From: Ostreiculturibacter nitratireducens
GTDB taxonomy: Bacteria > Pseudomonadota > Alphaproteobacteria > Rhodobacterales > Rhodobacteraceae
Assembly: GCF_032670585.1 (NCBI RefSeq)
Contig: NZ_JAVQHL010000001.1
Coordinates: forward strand, 682,001 to 746,000
Reading direction: 5' to 3'
DNA length: 64,000 nt
A program made the translations under genes and the position numbers. A model generated the notes under the pieces. It had not been told where the DNA came from, searched no databases, and saw nothing but the letters and a program-made list of their open reading frames with translations. Position 1 is the first letter of the stretch; each line of letters begins with the position of its first letter. This document shows, in pieces, positions 1 to 8,816 of this stretch.

Positions 1-9
1 GCCCGAGCC

Positions 10-990
10 ATGACCCGCAACCTCGATCCGATCGCCGCCTACGACATCTGGCCGGACGGCCGGGTAACGGAGGTCACGGAACCGTGGCCGAGCGCAACCC
101 CGAGCGAGGGCGCGGGCTGGCGCTGGCTTCACTGCGACCGGACCTCGGGGGCTTTCGCAAACTGGGCCGTGGCAAACCTGCCCGCCCCCGTCCGCGCCTC
201 GCTTCTTCAGGCCGAGACCCGCCCCCGCTGTGACGCGGTAGGCGACGGGCTTCTCCTCACGCTTCGCGCCATCAACCTCAACCCGGGTGCCGAGGGCGAA
301 GACATGGTCGCGCTCCGCCTCTGGGTCACCGGGCGCCTGATCGTCACGACCCGCCTCCGCCGCCTCTACGTCATTGAGGAGATGCGCGCCGACCTCGCCG
401 AGGGTCGCGCGCCCCTTTCTCCCGGCGCCTTTGTCGCTCGCCTCGCCGACCAGATGACCGCTCGGATCGAAGAGGTCTCGCTTGACCGCGAGGATGCCAC
501 GGACGCCATCGAGGAAGTGCTTCTGGATGACGAACCCGACGCGCTTGGAACCGGCGAGCAGGAGATCAGCCGCATCGCCCGGTCGGTCATCAAGCTCCGC
601 CGCCACGTCGCCCCCCAACGTGAGGCATTGTCCCGCCTTGCCACGATCGACGTGGCCTTCCTTGGCCCGGCCGAACGCTACGAACTGCGCGAGGTGGCGA
701 ACCGGACCCAGCGGACGGTCGAGGAGCTCGACACGACCCGCGACCGCCTGGCGTCGCTGCGCGCCCATATCGACTCGCTCCATGCCTGGCGGATGGGGCG
801 TCAGAGCTTCGTCTTATCCGTCGCGGCGGCGGTCTTCCTGCCTCTCGGCTTTCTGACCGGCCTCTTCGGCGTGAACCTCGGCGGCATGCCGGGCGAACAC
901 TCCCCCTACGCCTTCGCCGTGCTGACCATCGGAAGCGGGATCATCGGCTTTGCCCTGTGGCTCTGGTTCCGATGGCTGCGGTGGTTCTGA
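10..990 (+). CDS. zntB: CorA/ZntB-family divalent cation transporter
   Basis: A 326-residue membrane protein of the CorA metal-ion transporter superfamily, ZntB-like branch, which moves divalent cations (zinc in studied ZntB proteins) across the inner membrane as a pentamer. Residues 1-255 are the soluble, charged, helix-rich cytoplasmic part. Two membrane segments occupy about residues 264-285 and 300-326. Between them is a GVN motif (about 287-289) in place of the classical CorA GMN, followed by GGMPG, as is common in ZntB-like proteins. The start lies 10 bases into the window, so an upstream start cannot be excluded. Substrate is inferred from the family only. Confidence 0.85.
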   Translation: MTRNLDPIAAYDIWPDGRVTEVTEPWPSATPSEGAGWRWLHCDRTSGAFANWAVANLPAPVRASLLQAETRPRCDAVGDGLLLTLRAINLNPGAEGEDMVALRLWVTGRLIVTTRLRRLYVIEEMRADLAEGRAPLSPGAFVARLADQMTARIEEVSLDREDATDAIEEVLLDDEPDALGTGEQEISRIARSVIKLRRHVAPQREALSRLATIDVAFLGPAERYELREVANRTQRTVEELDTTRDRLASLRAHIDSLHAWRMGRQSFVLSVAAAVFLPLGFLTGLFGVNLGGMPGEHSPYAFAVLTIGSGIIGFALWLWFRWLRWF

Positions 991-1027
991 GGGCGCTGCG
1001 CCCTTTCCCTGCGTCACGGCCTCGGCT

Positions 1028-1050
1028 AAAGACCAGCGCGACCGGTCTTT
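1028..1050 (+). promoter_or_regulatory. Inverted repeat in the eno leader
   Basis: A perfect 7-bp inverted repeat, AAAGACC-N9-GGTCTTT, lies just upstream of the eno ribosome-binding site (AGGAGAGGA). It could be an operator, a small leader hairpin, or a weak stop signal for the preceding transporter gene. No long T-run follows, so terminator function is doubtful. Confidence 0.3.
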
Positions 1051-1068
1051 CAGGAGAGGAACATTCCA

Positions 1069-2343
1069 ATGAGCACGATCGTCGACATCCATGCCCGCGA
1101 GATTCTGGACAGCCGGGGGAACCCGACGGTCGAGGTGGACGTGATCCTTGAAGACGGCACCATGGGCCGCGCGGCGGTTCCTTCGGGCGCCTCCACCGGC
1201 GCCCATGAGGCGGTTGAGAAGCGCGACGGGGACGCGCAGCGCTACAAGGGCAAGGGCGTTCTGGAAGCCGTCGCGGCGGTCAACGGCGAGATCGCCGAGA
1301 ACCTCGTGGGCGAGGATGCCACCGAGCAGGTCGCGATCGACCGGATGATGATCGAACTCGACGGCACGCCCAACAAGAGCCGCCTCGGCGCGAACGCGAT
1401 CCTCGGCGTTTCGCTTGCGGTGGCCAAGGCAGCGGCCGATTTCACCACTCAGCCCCTCTTCCGGTATGTCGGCGGCACCTCTGCCCGCATCCTGCCCGTG
1501 CCGATGATGAACATCATCAACGGCGGCGAGCATGCAGACAACCCGATCGACATCCAGGAATTCATGATCATGCCGGTCTCCGCCCCGTCGATCCGCGACG
1601 CGGTGCGGATGGGGTCGGAAGTGTTTCACACGCTCAAGAAGGAGCTTTCGGCCGCGGGCCTCGCTACGGGCGTCGGTGACGAAGGCGGTTTCGCCCCGAA
1701 CCTCAGCTCCACCCGAGATGCGCTTGATTTCATTTTGAAATCCATTGAGAAGGCCGGATACAAGCCGGGCGAGGACATCTATCTCGCACTCGACTGCGCT
1801 TCGACCGAATACTTCAAGGACGGGCATTATGTGCTTGCGGGCGAAGGGAAAACTCTGACCCCGGACGAAAACGTGTCTTACCTCGAGGCGCTGGTCTCGG
1901 ACTACCCGATCATCTCGATCGAGGATGGCTGCGCCGAGGATGACTGGGACGGCTGGCGCGTGCTGACCGAGGTTCTGGGCAAGCGCTGCCAGCTCGTCGG
2001 TGACGACCTCTTCGTGACGAACCCCGCCCGCCTCGCCGAAGGCATCAAGCAGGGCTGCGCGAACTCGCTTCTCGTGAAGGTCAACCAGATCGGCACGCTG
2101 ACCGAGACGCTCGACGCCGTTCGGATGGCCGACCGGGCGAAATACACGTCGGTCATGTCGCACCGTTCGGGCGAGACCGAGGACGCCACGATCGCCGACC
2201 TCGCGGTGGCGACGAACTGCGGCCAGATCAAGACCGGCTCGCTCGCCCGCTCCGACCGGCTGGCGAAATACAACCAGCTGATCCGGATCGAGGAGATGCT
2301 CGGAGAAACGGCAGAATACGCGGGCCAATCGATCCTTCGCTGA
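1069..2343 (+). CDS. eno: Enolase (phosphopyruvate hydratase)
   Basis: Enolase interconverts 2-phosphoglycerate and phosphoenolpyruvate in glycolysis and gluconeogenesis and is a cytoplasmic, Mg-dependent enzyme. The 424-residue length is normal. Visible family features are the N-terminal AREILDSRGNPTVEVD block, the IEDG metal-site segment, the LVKVNQIGTLTET block carrying the catalytic lysine, and the SHRSGETED and KTGSLARSDR segments near the C-terminus. A good Shine-Dalgarno (AGGAGAGGA) precedes the ATG. It is probably a single-gene transcript. Other glycolytic genes (pgk and a class I aldolase) lie 6-9 kb downstream. Confidence 0.98.
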   Translation: MSTIVDIHAREILDSRGNPTVEVDVILEDGTMGRAAVPSGASTGAHEAVEKRDGDAQRYKGKGVLEAVAAVNGEIAENLVGEDATEQVAIDRMMIELDGTPNKSRLGANAILGVSLAVAKAAADFTTQPLFRYVGGTSARILPVPMMNIINGGEHADNPIDIQEFMIMPVSAPSIRDAVRMGSEVFHTLKKELSAAGLATGVGDEGGFAPNLSSTRDALDFILKSIEKAGYKPGEDIYLALDCASTEYFKDGHYVLAGEGKTLTPDENVSYLEALVSDYPIISIEDGCAEDDWDGWRVLTEVLGKRCQLVGDDLFVTNPARLAEGIKQGCANSLLVKVNQIGTLTETLDAVRMADRAKYTSVMSHRSGETEDATIADLAVATNCGQIKTGSLARSDRLAKYNQLIRIEEMLGETAEYAGQSILR

Positions 2344-2355
2344 TCACTGATCACG

Positions 2356-2391
2356 GCCGGGGCGGAAAGGCGAAGGCCGCTCCGCCCCGGC
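2356..2391 (+). terminator. Strong GC hairpin after eno
   Basis: An 11-bp perfect stem (GCCGGGGCGGA with TCCGCCCCGGC, 14-nt loop) begins 12 bases after the eno stop. There is no T-tract after it, so it may act as a transcript-end stabiliser or a weak or factor-dependent terminator. The rest of the space to base 2588 shows no supportable gene. Confidence 0.45.
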
Positions 2392-2588
2392 ATCGCAAGC
2401 GTCCTTGTCCGGACGGCCGATGAGCGGCGCGACCCTGCAGCCGCCGCGCGACTGCCAGACGAAATCCTGTACGCCCCAGTTCGCAGCGGAGTTCCCGCGG
2501 CAGCGCCAGCAACGCTTTCGGGAATGGCATTTTCTCGGCCTCAGCGCGAAACTGGCTCGGGGAGCCCCTGAGAGCCGGAGGAGACAGC

Positions 2589-3011
2589 ATGGACGAAGCG
2601 GAGCGGATCATCACGGAGCTGGAGCTTGCGCCCCATCCGGAAGGCGGTTGGTACCGACAGACCTGGATCGCGGAGGGAGACGGGCGGCCGGCTGGCACCT
2701 GCATCTATTTCCTTCTGAAGGCGGGGGAACGGTCGCACTGGCACCGGGTCGACGCCGCCGAGATCTGGCATTTCTATTCGGGTGCTTCGGTCATGCTCAA
2801 GATCGCGGCAACGGACGCGGGACCCGCGGTCAGACACCGGCTTGGCCCTGACGTGCTGGCGGGAGAGCGGCCACAGGTTCTGGTGCCGGCGGGGCAGTGG
2901 CAAGCGGCAGAGGCGGGCGCGGGCTGGGCGCTTGTGGGATGCACGGTCTCACCCGGGTTCCAGTTCGAGGGTTTCGAACTTGCACCGCCGGGATTTGACA
3001 TCCGGGGTTGA
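2589..3011 (+). CDS. DUF985 cupin-fold protein
   Basis: A 140-residue single-domain protein of the DUF985 (cupin superfamily) group. It begins with the typical HPEGGWY segment (residues 16-22), then IYFLL, a SHWHRVDAAEIWHFY block (about 49-63) with the cupin histidines, and a C-terminal VSPGFQFEGFEL block. These are sugar-epimerase-like double-stranded beta-helix proteins of unknown substrate. It is preceded by a GGAGGA Shine-Dalgarno. No operon partner is evident; rarD follows after about 190 bases with no recognisable element. The family call is firm and the function unknown. Confidence 0.85.
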   Translation: MDEAERIITELELAPHPEGGWYRQTWIAEGDGRPAGTCIYFLLKAGERSHWHRVDAAEIWHFYSGASVMLKIAATDAGPAVRHRLGPDVLAGERPQVLVPAGQWQAAEAGAGWALVGCTVSPGFQFEGFELAPPGFDIRG

Positions 3012-3198
3012 CGGCAAGACGAGGAACCACCCCGGACTTCTCAAGAAGACGCGGCAAGCATCTGTTCTTGCGGTATTTCATGAGCCGAAAGGGATCAGCC
3101 TTCCAGTTTCCCTTGCCGATCCGGCCGATATGGCACTTCGCTCCGGCCCCTGCTAGGGAAGCTGCCGAACGGTCTCGGAGCGCGGAAGGCGGCGGGTC

Positions 3199-4122
3199 AT
3201 GGGCGAAGCGGTCACGAAGGTGGCGATAGCGCAGAACGGGGACAGCCCGAGAGGATTCGCCTTCGCTCTCGGCGCGTATTTCTTCTGGGGCTTCCTTCCC
3301 TTCTACATGAAGGCCGTGGCCCATATTCCACCTGCCGAGGTGGTTGCGCACCGCATTGTCTGGTCGGTGCCGATCGCAGGGCTGGTGCTCCTGGCCCTCG
3401 GCCGGACAGCCGACCTCCGGGCCGCACTGGCTTCGCCGCGGATGGTCTCGCAGGCGGCGCTGACCGCGGCGCTCATTTCGATCAACTGGGGTATCTATGT
3501 CTGGGCGATCGGCGCGGGACGGGCGCTCGATACGGCGCTGGGATACTACATCAATCCGCTTTTCAGCGTGTTCCTTGGCGCCGTTCTTCTGGGCGAGCGG
3601 CTGAACCCCCTGCAGATGGCGGCGATCGCTCTGGCCGGGATCGCGGTCGGGATCCTGACCTGGGAGGCCGGTCACCTCCCGTGGGTCTCGCTGTCGCTCG
3701 CGCTGAGCTGGGGCTTCTACGCCTTCTTCCGCAAGACGCTGCCGATCGGGCCCAACCAGGGGTTCTTCCTCGAGGTTCTGATTCTGAGCGTTCCCTCCGT
3801 CATCTACATCCTCTGGCGGGAGTCGACGGGCAGCGGGCATTTCCTGGAAACCGGCCTCACTGACCGGGCCCTGCTTCTGGGCTGCGGCTTCGTCACGGCA
3901 GTGCCGCTTCTGATCTACGCGAACGGGGCAAAGCTGCTCCGGCTCTCGACCATCGGGATGATGCAGTACATCGCTCCGACGATGATCTTCGTGATCGCGG
4001 TCTTCGTCTTCGAGGAGCCGTTCTCGCGCGCAAAGGCGCTGGCATTCGCGCTGATCTGGACGGCGCTTGTGCTCTACTCTGTCGCGATGCTTCGCCAGGC
4101 GCGGCGCGTCAGGGCTGGCTGA
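3199..4122 (+). CDS. rarD: EamA/DMT-superfamily transporter RarD
   Basis: A 307-residue integral membrane protein with about ten hydrophobic segments arranged as two EamA repeats. It matches the RarD subgroup of the drug/metabolite transporter superfamily: an AYFFWGFLPFYMKAV first helix, an AHRIVWSVPI second helix, a SINWGIYVWAI segment and a GYYINPLFSVFLG segment in the first half, and MMQYIAPTMIF near the end. The physiological substrate of RarD proteins is not settled. The 3' end overlaps the end of the convergent anmK gene by 14 bases. Confidence 0.9.
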   Translation: MGEAVTKVAIAQNGDSPRGFAFALGAYFFWGFLPFYMKAVAHIPPAEVVAHRIVWSVPIAGLVLLALGRTADLRAALASPRMVSQAALTAALISINWGIYVWAIGAGRALDTALGYYINPLFSVFLGAVLLGERLNPLQMAAIALAGIAVGILTWEAGHLPWVSLSLALSWGFYAFFRKTLPIGPNQGFFLEVLILSVPSVIYILWRESTGSGHFLETGLTDRALLLGCGFVTAVPLLIYANGAKLLRLSTIGMMQYIAPTMIFVIAVFVFEEPFSRAKALAFALIWTALVLYSVAMLRQARRVRAG

Positions 4123-5197
4123 TCCGCCCGCCGCAGACCGGCTCCTGCACTCCCGTCGTGCCGGGGGCGGAGATGGGCAGGCCCCTCAGCACGCGGACGG
4201 CGAGGTATGCGAAAGCCTGCGCCTCCAGCATGTCGCCGTCGAGCCCCGCCGCTTCGACCGGCATGACCGGTAGCCCCACACGATCGGCAATCATCTGCAT
4301 GAGGGTCGCGTTGCGCCGCCCGCCGCCGGTGACGAGCAGGCGTTCGGGAGGCCTCGGGAAGTGACGTGCGCCCTCCGCAACACCCGCTGCGGCGGCAGCC
4401 GTCAGCGTAGCCGCGGCGTCGGCGTCCGAAAGTGCCGAAACTGCGGGCAAAAGATCGTGGAAATCATTTCGGTCCAGAGACTTGGGCGGTCTCCTTGAGA
4501 AAAACGGATGCCCGAGAAAGGCCGAGATTGTTGCCTCATACACTCGCCCCTCTGCCGCGAGGCGACCGCCTTCGTCCTGCGAGACACCCTGCCGGGCCTG
4601 CATGAGGTCATTGATCGGGGCGTTGGCCGGCCCCGTATCGAATGCGAGGCACGCGCCCTCCACCTCGGGGGCGGGTTTCGAAGGGTCGATCCATGTCAGG
4701 TTGCCGACCCCGCCGAGATTGAGGAAGGCGACCGGAGCCGTCGCGCCGAACCACTTCGCGCAGGCGAAGTGGAAGAACGGGGCCAACGGCGCACCCTGCC
4801 CGCCCCGCGCGACGTCCTCCGAGCGGAAGTCCCAGACGACGGTCCGGCCCAGCTTGCCCGCAAGAGCCGCGCCGTCACCCGCCTGATGCGTGCGACCATG
4901 ATCGGGATCGTGAGCCAGCGTTTGGCCGTGGAAACCGACGAGTCGGGCCTGCGGAAACGTGGAAAGAAGCTCGGCATGGGCGGCCACCGTCACGCGGGCG
5001 GCCTCGGCCACGCCCGGCTCGTCCGGCCAGCGGCCAAGGGCGGCGCGCAGGGTGGCGCGTTCCGCCTCCGAATAGGCGCGGTAGCCGGTTTCGCCGAAGG
5101 CTTCGATCGTCTCGCCGTCGGTCAAGACCATCGCGGCGTCCACGCCGTCGAGCGAAGTGCCCGACATCGCGCCCAAGGCCCAGACGGCTTCGCCCAT
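4109..5197 (-). CDS. anmK: Anhydro-N-acetylmuramic acid kinase
   Basis: AnmK hydrolyses the 1,6-anhydro ring and phosphorylates anhydro-MurNAc to MurNAc-6-phosphate in cytoplasmic peptidoglycan recycling. The 362-residue length is typical. The N-terminal ALGAMSGTSLDGVDAAMV block is the diagnostic phosphate/sugar-binding motif, and the VGFHGQT, LNLGGVGN and VTGGGRRNATLM segments are also characteristic of this sugar-kinase-fold family. It is divergent from tyrS, with about 65 bases between the two starts, and convergent with rarD. Confidence 0.95.
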   Translation of the reverse strand: MGEAVWALGAMSGTSLDGVDAAMVLTDGETIEAFGETGYRAYSEAERATLRAALGRWPDEPGVAEAARVTVAAHAELLSTFPQARLVGFHGQTLAHDPDHGRTHQAGDGAALAGKLGRTVVWDFRSEDVARGGQGAPLAPFFHFACAKWFGATAPVAFLNLGGVGNLTWIDPSKPAPEVEGACLAFDTGPANAPINDLMQARQGVSQDEGGRLAAEGRVYEATISAFLGHPFFSRRPPKSLDRNDFHDLLPAVSALSDADAAATLTAAAAAGVAEGARHFPRPPERLLVTGGGRRNATLMQMIADRVGLPVMPVEAAGLDGDMLEAQAFAYLAVRVLRGLPISAPGTTGVQEPVCGGRISQP

Positions 5198-5262
5198 GAT
5201 CCCCTTCCCCTTTGACGCCCCCGAAGCTATAGGGGCAAGCGCAGAGAATGGGGCAAGACGCG

Positions 5263-6516
5263 ATGACCTACCACCCGAAATCCGATTTCATGCGCGTGAT
5301 GATCGAGCGCGGCTTCCTGGCCGACTGCACGGATTATCAGGGGCTGGACGAGGCTTTGGCCAAGGGCGTCGTGCCGGCCTATATCGGCTTCGATGCCACG
5401 GCGAAATCGCTGCATGTCGGTTCCCTGATCCAGATCATGATGCTGCGGTGGCTCCAGAAGACGGGCCACAAGCCGATCGTCCTGATGGGCGGAGGCACGA
5501 CGAAGGTTGGCGACCCGTCCTTCCGTGCGGAAGAGCGGCCGCTTCTGTCCGAGGCCGAGATCGACGCGAACATCGACGGGATCCGGAAGGTGTTTTCGAG
5601 CTACGTGACCTTCGGGTCGGGCAAGACCGACGCAATGATGGTCAACAACGCCGAGTGGCTCGACGACCTGAACTACCTCGAGTTTCTGCGGGACATCGGG
5701 CGGCATTTCAGCGTGAACCGGATGCTTTCGTTCGAGAGCGTGAAATCGCGGCTCGACCGGGAGCAGTCGCTGTCGTTCCTCGAATTCAACTACATGATCC
5801 TCCAGGCCTATGACTTCCTGGAGCTGAACCGGCGTTACGGCTGCCTTCTCCAGATGGGCGGCTCGGACCAATGGGGCAACATCGTCAACGGGATCGACCT
5901 GACGCGTCGGGTGCTCGACCGGGAAATATTCGGGCTGACCTCGCCGCTTCTGACAACGTCGGATGGCAAGAAGATGGGCAAGAGCGCAACCGGGGCCGTC
6001 TGGCTCAACGCCGAGATGCTCTCGCCCTACGAGTTCTGGCAGTTCTGGCGGAACACGACGGACGCGGATGTGGGCCGGTTCCTGAAGCTCTACACCGAAC
6101 TTCCGCTGGAAGAATGCGCGCGGCTCGGTGCGCTGGAAGGTTCCGAGGTCAACGCGGCGAAGATCATCCTCGCGAACGAGGTCACGCGGCTCGCGCATGG
6201 GCCGGAAGCGGCGGCGGCGGCCGAGGCGACGGCGCGCGAGGTCTTCGAGAAGGGCGGCGTGGGTGAGGACCTGCCGACGCTGGTCCTGAGCGCGGCGGAG
6301 ATCGCGGGCGGGATTTCGCTGGCGCAACTGGTGCTGCGCTCGGGCCTCGCCAAGACCGGCAAGGACGCGAAGCGGCTCATTGCCGAGGGCGGCGCGCGTG
6401 TGAACGACGTCATCGCAACCGATCCGGGGCAGATGTTCGGCGCAGAAGACCTAGCCGAACCGGTGAAGCTTACCGCTGGCAAGAAGCGGCACGCGCTGGT
6501 CACGTTGGCGGACTGA
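5263..6516 (+). CDS. tyrS: Tyrosyl-tRNA synthetase
   Basis: A class I aminoacyl-tRNA synthetase that charges tRNA-Tyr. Visible features are the HIGH-like signature appearing as KSLHVGSL, the GGSDQWGNI tyrosine-binding segment, the KMSKS-like loop as KKMGKSATG, and a C-terminal S4-like RNA-binding tail starting near ISLAQLVLRSGLAKTGKDAKRL. I prefer the ATG at 5263, giving MTYHPKSDFM as in relatives; an in-frame ATG at 5248 would add five residues. Length is 417 residues from this start. It converges with the DUF3179 gene. Confidence 0.96.
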   Translation: MTYHPKSDFMRVMIERGFLADCTDYQGLDEALAKGVVPAYIGFDATAKSLHVGSLIQIMMLRWLQKTGHKPIVLMGGGTTKVGDPSFRAEERPLLSEAEIDANIDGIRKVFSSYVTFGSGKTDAMMVNNAEWLDDLNYLEFLRDIGRHFSVNRMLSFESVKSRLDREQSLSFLEFNYMILQAYDFLELNRRYGCLLQMGGSDQWGNIVNGIDLTRRVLDREIFGLTSPLLTTSDGKKMGKSATGAVWLNAEMLSPYEFWQFWRNTTDADVGRFLKLYTELPLEECARLGALEGSEVNAAKIILANEVTRLAHGPEAAAAAEATAREVFEKGGVGEDLPTLVLSAAEIAGGISLAQLVLRSGLAKTGKDAKRLIAEGGARVNDVIATDPGQMFGAEDLAEPVKLTAGKKRHALVTLAD

Positions 6517-6552
6517 GCCGGCCGGCGCAGGGATCTCCTCGGGGTTCCGGCC

Positions 6553-7515
6553 TCACCGGCCGAGCATCCATTCCCCGTCGGGCCAGAAGGCATGGAAGGC
6601 GAAGGCGAACATGACGTCATGGGGCAGGTCGCGCCCCTTGGTGTCACGCACCCGGACCTGTCCCACGTCCCTCCCCTCGCCGATCCGACCGGCGTCGAGC
6701 GCGGAAGCGTTCCCCGCGCGCCAGCTGAGCGTTACCCCGCCCTCGCGGATCTCCCCCGCTTCGGAGAGCCTTTCGAGCGGCCAGGCGCGATCACCGACCC
6801 GCACGACACGCGCGAGCGCGTGGATCCCGTGGGGCGGTTCCTCTCCGGAGTAGAGGAAGGGCCGGCGCGAGGAATCGTAGCCGACATAGGGATTGCGTCC
6901 GTAGCTGCGGCCCCAGTCGGGCTCGTCCATCACGAGGCCATCGGGGTTCCGGGTGCGGAAGCCTTCCCAGCTTTCCATCCAGGTCGGTAGGCTGCGGAGT
7001 TGCGTCCCCGTGTACACGCCGACAATGCCTTTCCCCATCGCCTGTTGCCACCAGCTTTCCGTTTCGCGGTCATACATCACCATGTCGGAATTCCTGAGCT
7101 TTCCAGTGACGCCGAAGGTCAGTACGCGGTCGTCGACCCGTCGATCGAAGGTCAGGGCCGAATTGCAGAGCGGGCAGAAAGTCACCGCGAGCGGCACGCC
7201 CCCGACCGTATCGTTCACGATTTCGTGCCAGGTCAGGTATCGGATCGGGTATGCCCGGGGCGCGGCTCCTTCGATCTCCACGGCGACAACCGGCTCGAGC
7301 GGGTCGAGGCGGGTCTCCCCGGCAACCGGAATCATGGCGGGATCGCTCAGCGCGGGTATGCCGTCGCGCGGAGGTCCGCCCGAAATGATCTCGTCAAAGG
7401 GAACGTCGGCCTGCGAGAAATCCGTGAGCGGGAACTCCCTCGCCCAGCTGTGCGGATCCGCCAGGGCCGTGGCACCGAAACAGGCAAACACGGCGGCAAG
7501 TAGGAAGCGTGGCAT
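6553..7515 (-). CDS. DUF3179 domain secreted protein
   Basis: A 320-residue protein with an N-terminal signal peptide (MPRFLLAAVFACFGATALA, cleavage likely near residue 19). It matches the DUF3179 family: a YLTWHEIVND segment, VTFCPLCNSALTF with a CPxC pair near residues 127-130, and WWQQAMGKGIVG. Proteins of this family are exported and have no agreed function; the CPxC pair suggests metal or redox chemistry, which is inference. It stands alone between tyrS (convergent) and two cyclophilin genes in the same direction. Confidence 0.8.
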   Translation of the reverse strand: MPRFLLAAVFACFGATALADPHSWAREFPLTDFSQADVPFDEIISGGPPRDGIPALSDPAMIPVAGETRLDPLEPVVAVEIEGAAPRAYPIRYLTWHEIVNDTVGGVPLAVTFCPLCNSALTFDRRVDDRVLTFGVTGKLRNSDMVMYDRETESWWQQAMGKGIVGVYTGTQLRSLPTWMESWEGFRTRNPDGLVMDEPDWGRSYGRNPYVGYDSSRRPFLYSGEEPPHGIHALARVVRVGDRAWPLERLSEAGEIREGGVTLSWRAGNASALDAGRIGEGRDVGQVRVRDTKGRDLPHDVMFAFAFHAFWPDGEWMLGR

Positions 7516-7596
7516 TCTGACCCTCCCGATGCAGGGGAGAGTGTCGCAAGGGGGACGGTCTTGCGACAGCCCCCCTCGCGGAAAGATGAAGCTCAG

Positions 7597-8175
7597 TTAC
7601 TCGGCCACGCTCACGCTGACCATGTAGTCGGGCTCGGTCACGGAGCCATTTGCCGCCGGATCGCCCTTCTTGATCGCGTCGACGACTTCCATCCCCGAAA
7701 CGACCTGACCGAAGACGGTGTACTGGCCGTCGAGGTGCGGAGCCGCGTCGAACATGATGAAGAACTGGCTGTTCGCCGAGTTCGGGTCCATGGCGCGGGC
7801 CATGCCGACGGTGCCACGTTCGAACGGAACGTCGGAGAATTCGGCCGCGACGTTAGGCTTTTGCGATCCGCCCGCGCCGGCCATCGACAGGTCGCCGCCT
7901 TGTCTGCCGAATTCCACGTCGCCGGTCTGGGCCATGAAGCCCTCGATCACGCGGTGGAAGACCACACCGTTATATGCGCCCTCCGAGGCGAGCGCGGTGA
8001 TCTGTGCGACGTGCTGGGGCGCGACGTCGGGGAGAAGGTCGATCACGATGGTCCCTGACGTGGAGCCTGCGACCTCGATCACGAGGTTCGGGCCCGGCCC
8101 ATCCTCGGCCGCGAAGGCCGGGGCGGACAGCGCGAGCGCAAGCGCCGCGCCGGCGAGGAAACGGTGGTCAGGCAT
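7597..8175 (-). CDS. ppiA: Periplasmic cyclophilin-type peptidyl-prolyl isomerase
   Basis: A 192-residue cyclophilin with a signal peptide (MPDHRFLAGAALALALSAPAFA), so it acts in the periplasm on proline isomerisation during protein folding. The core motifs are FHRVIEGFMAQTGD with the catalytic Arg, SQFFIMFDAAPHLDGQYTVFG and GTVGMARA. Its start overlaps the end of the upstream cytoplasmic paralogue by 8 bases, so the two are translationally coupled and probably arose by tandem duplication followed by acquisition of an export signal. Confidence 0.93.
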   Translation of the reverse strand: MPDHRFLAGAALALALSAPAFAAEDGPGPNLVIEVAGSTSGTIVIDLLPDVAPQHVAQITALASEGAYNGVVFHRVIEGFMAQTGDVEFGRQGGDLSMAGAGGSQKPNVAAEFSDVPFERGTVGMARAMDPNSANSQFFIMFDAAPHLDGQYTVFGQVVSGMEVVDAIKKGDPAANGSVTEPDYMVSVSVAE

Positions 8176-8674
8176 CGGCCGCCACCTTGACGCTGATCAT
8201 CCGGTCGGGGTTCGCCGGCGGCTCGCCACGAGCGATCTTGTCCACATGCTCCATGCCCGAGATCACGCGGCCGTAGACCGTGTATTGCCCGTTCAGGAAG
8301 TGGTTGTCCTTGAAGTTGATGAAGAACTGCGAGTTCGCCGAGTTCGGGTTCGACGAGCGCGCGGCGCCGATCGTGCCGCGGTCATGCGGGATGCGGGAGA
8401 ACTCGGCCGGGAGGTTCGGCAGGTCCGAACCGCCGGTACCGGCCATGCGCGGGTTCCAGCCCTTTTCCATGTTGGCGTTCGCCACGTCGCCGGTCTGGGC
8501 CATGAAGCCCTCGATGACGCGGTGGAAGGCGACGTTGTCGTAAAGACCGGCGCGGGCCAGTTCCTTCATCCGCTCGCAGTGCTTCGGCGCGATTTCGGTC
8601 AGAAGTTCGATGACCACCGGGCCGTCCTTCAGCTCGATGATGATCGCGTTCTCGGGGTCCTTGATTTCGGCCAT
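8168..8674 (-). CDS. ppiB: Cytoplasmic cyclophilin-type peptidyl-prolyl isomerase
   Basis: A 168-residue cyclophilin without a signal peptide. It carries FHRVIEGFMAQTGD, SQFFINFKDNHFLNGQYTVYG and GTIGAARS, the standard active-site blocks. The chosen ATG is preceded by GGAGG at 9 bases; an upstream in-frame extension of about 177 residues has no Rhodobacterales-like coding character and was discarded. It is the first gene of a two-gene unit with the periplasmic cyclophilin and is divergent from pgk, sharing a 142-base intergenic region. Confidence 0.94.
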   Translation of the reverse strand: MAEIKDPENAIIIELKDGPVVIELLTEIAPKHCERMKELARAGLYDNVAFHRVIEGFMAQTGDVANANMEKGWNPRMAGTGGSDLPNLPAEFSRIPHDRGTIGAARSSNPNSANSQFFINFKDNHFLNGQYTVYGRVISGMEHVDKIARGEPPANPDRMISVKVAADA

Positions 8675-8816
8675 TCGGGCCCTCCTTTCGTTCGCGCGAG
8701 ACACTAGAGCGGGGTGCGGCCCAAGGGAAGGGCAAAGCGCCGCGGGGGGCGCTGTTGACGGCGCGGACCGGATCGGCGATTTGGGAAGTGGCACCTGCGG
8801 CGGGAAAGGATTGGCA

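Noticed and set aside
814..2328. A 504-residue minus-strand frame opposite eno
   Set aside because: Antisense shadow of enolase with no motif.
2351..2704. Minus-strand frame in the gap between eno and the cupin gene
   Set aside because: Overlaps the eno terminator hairpin and the cupin start, has no Shine-Dalgarno and no recognised homology.
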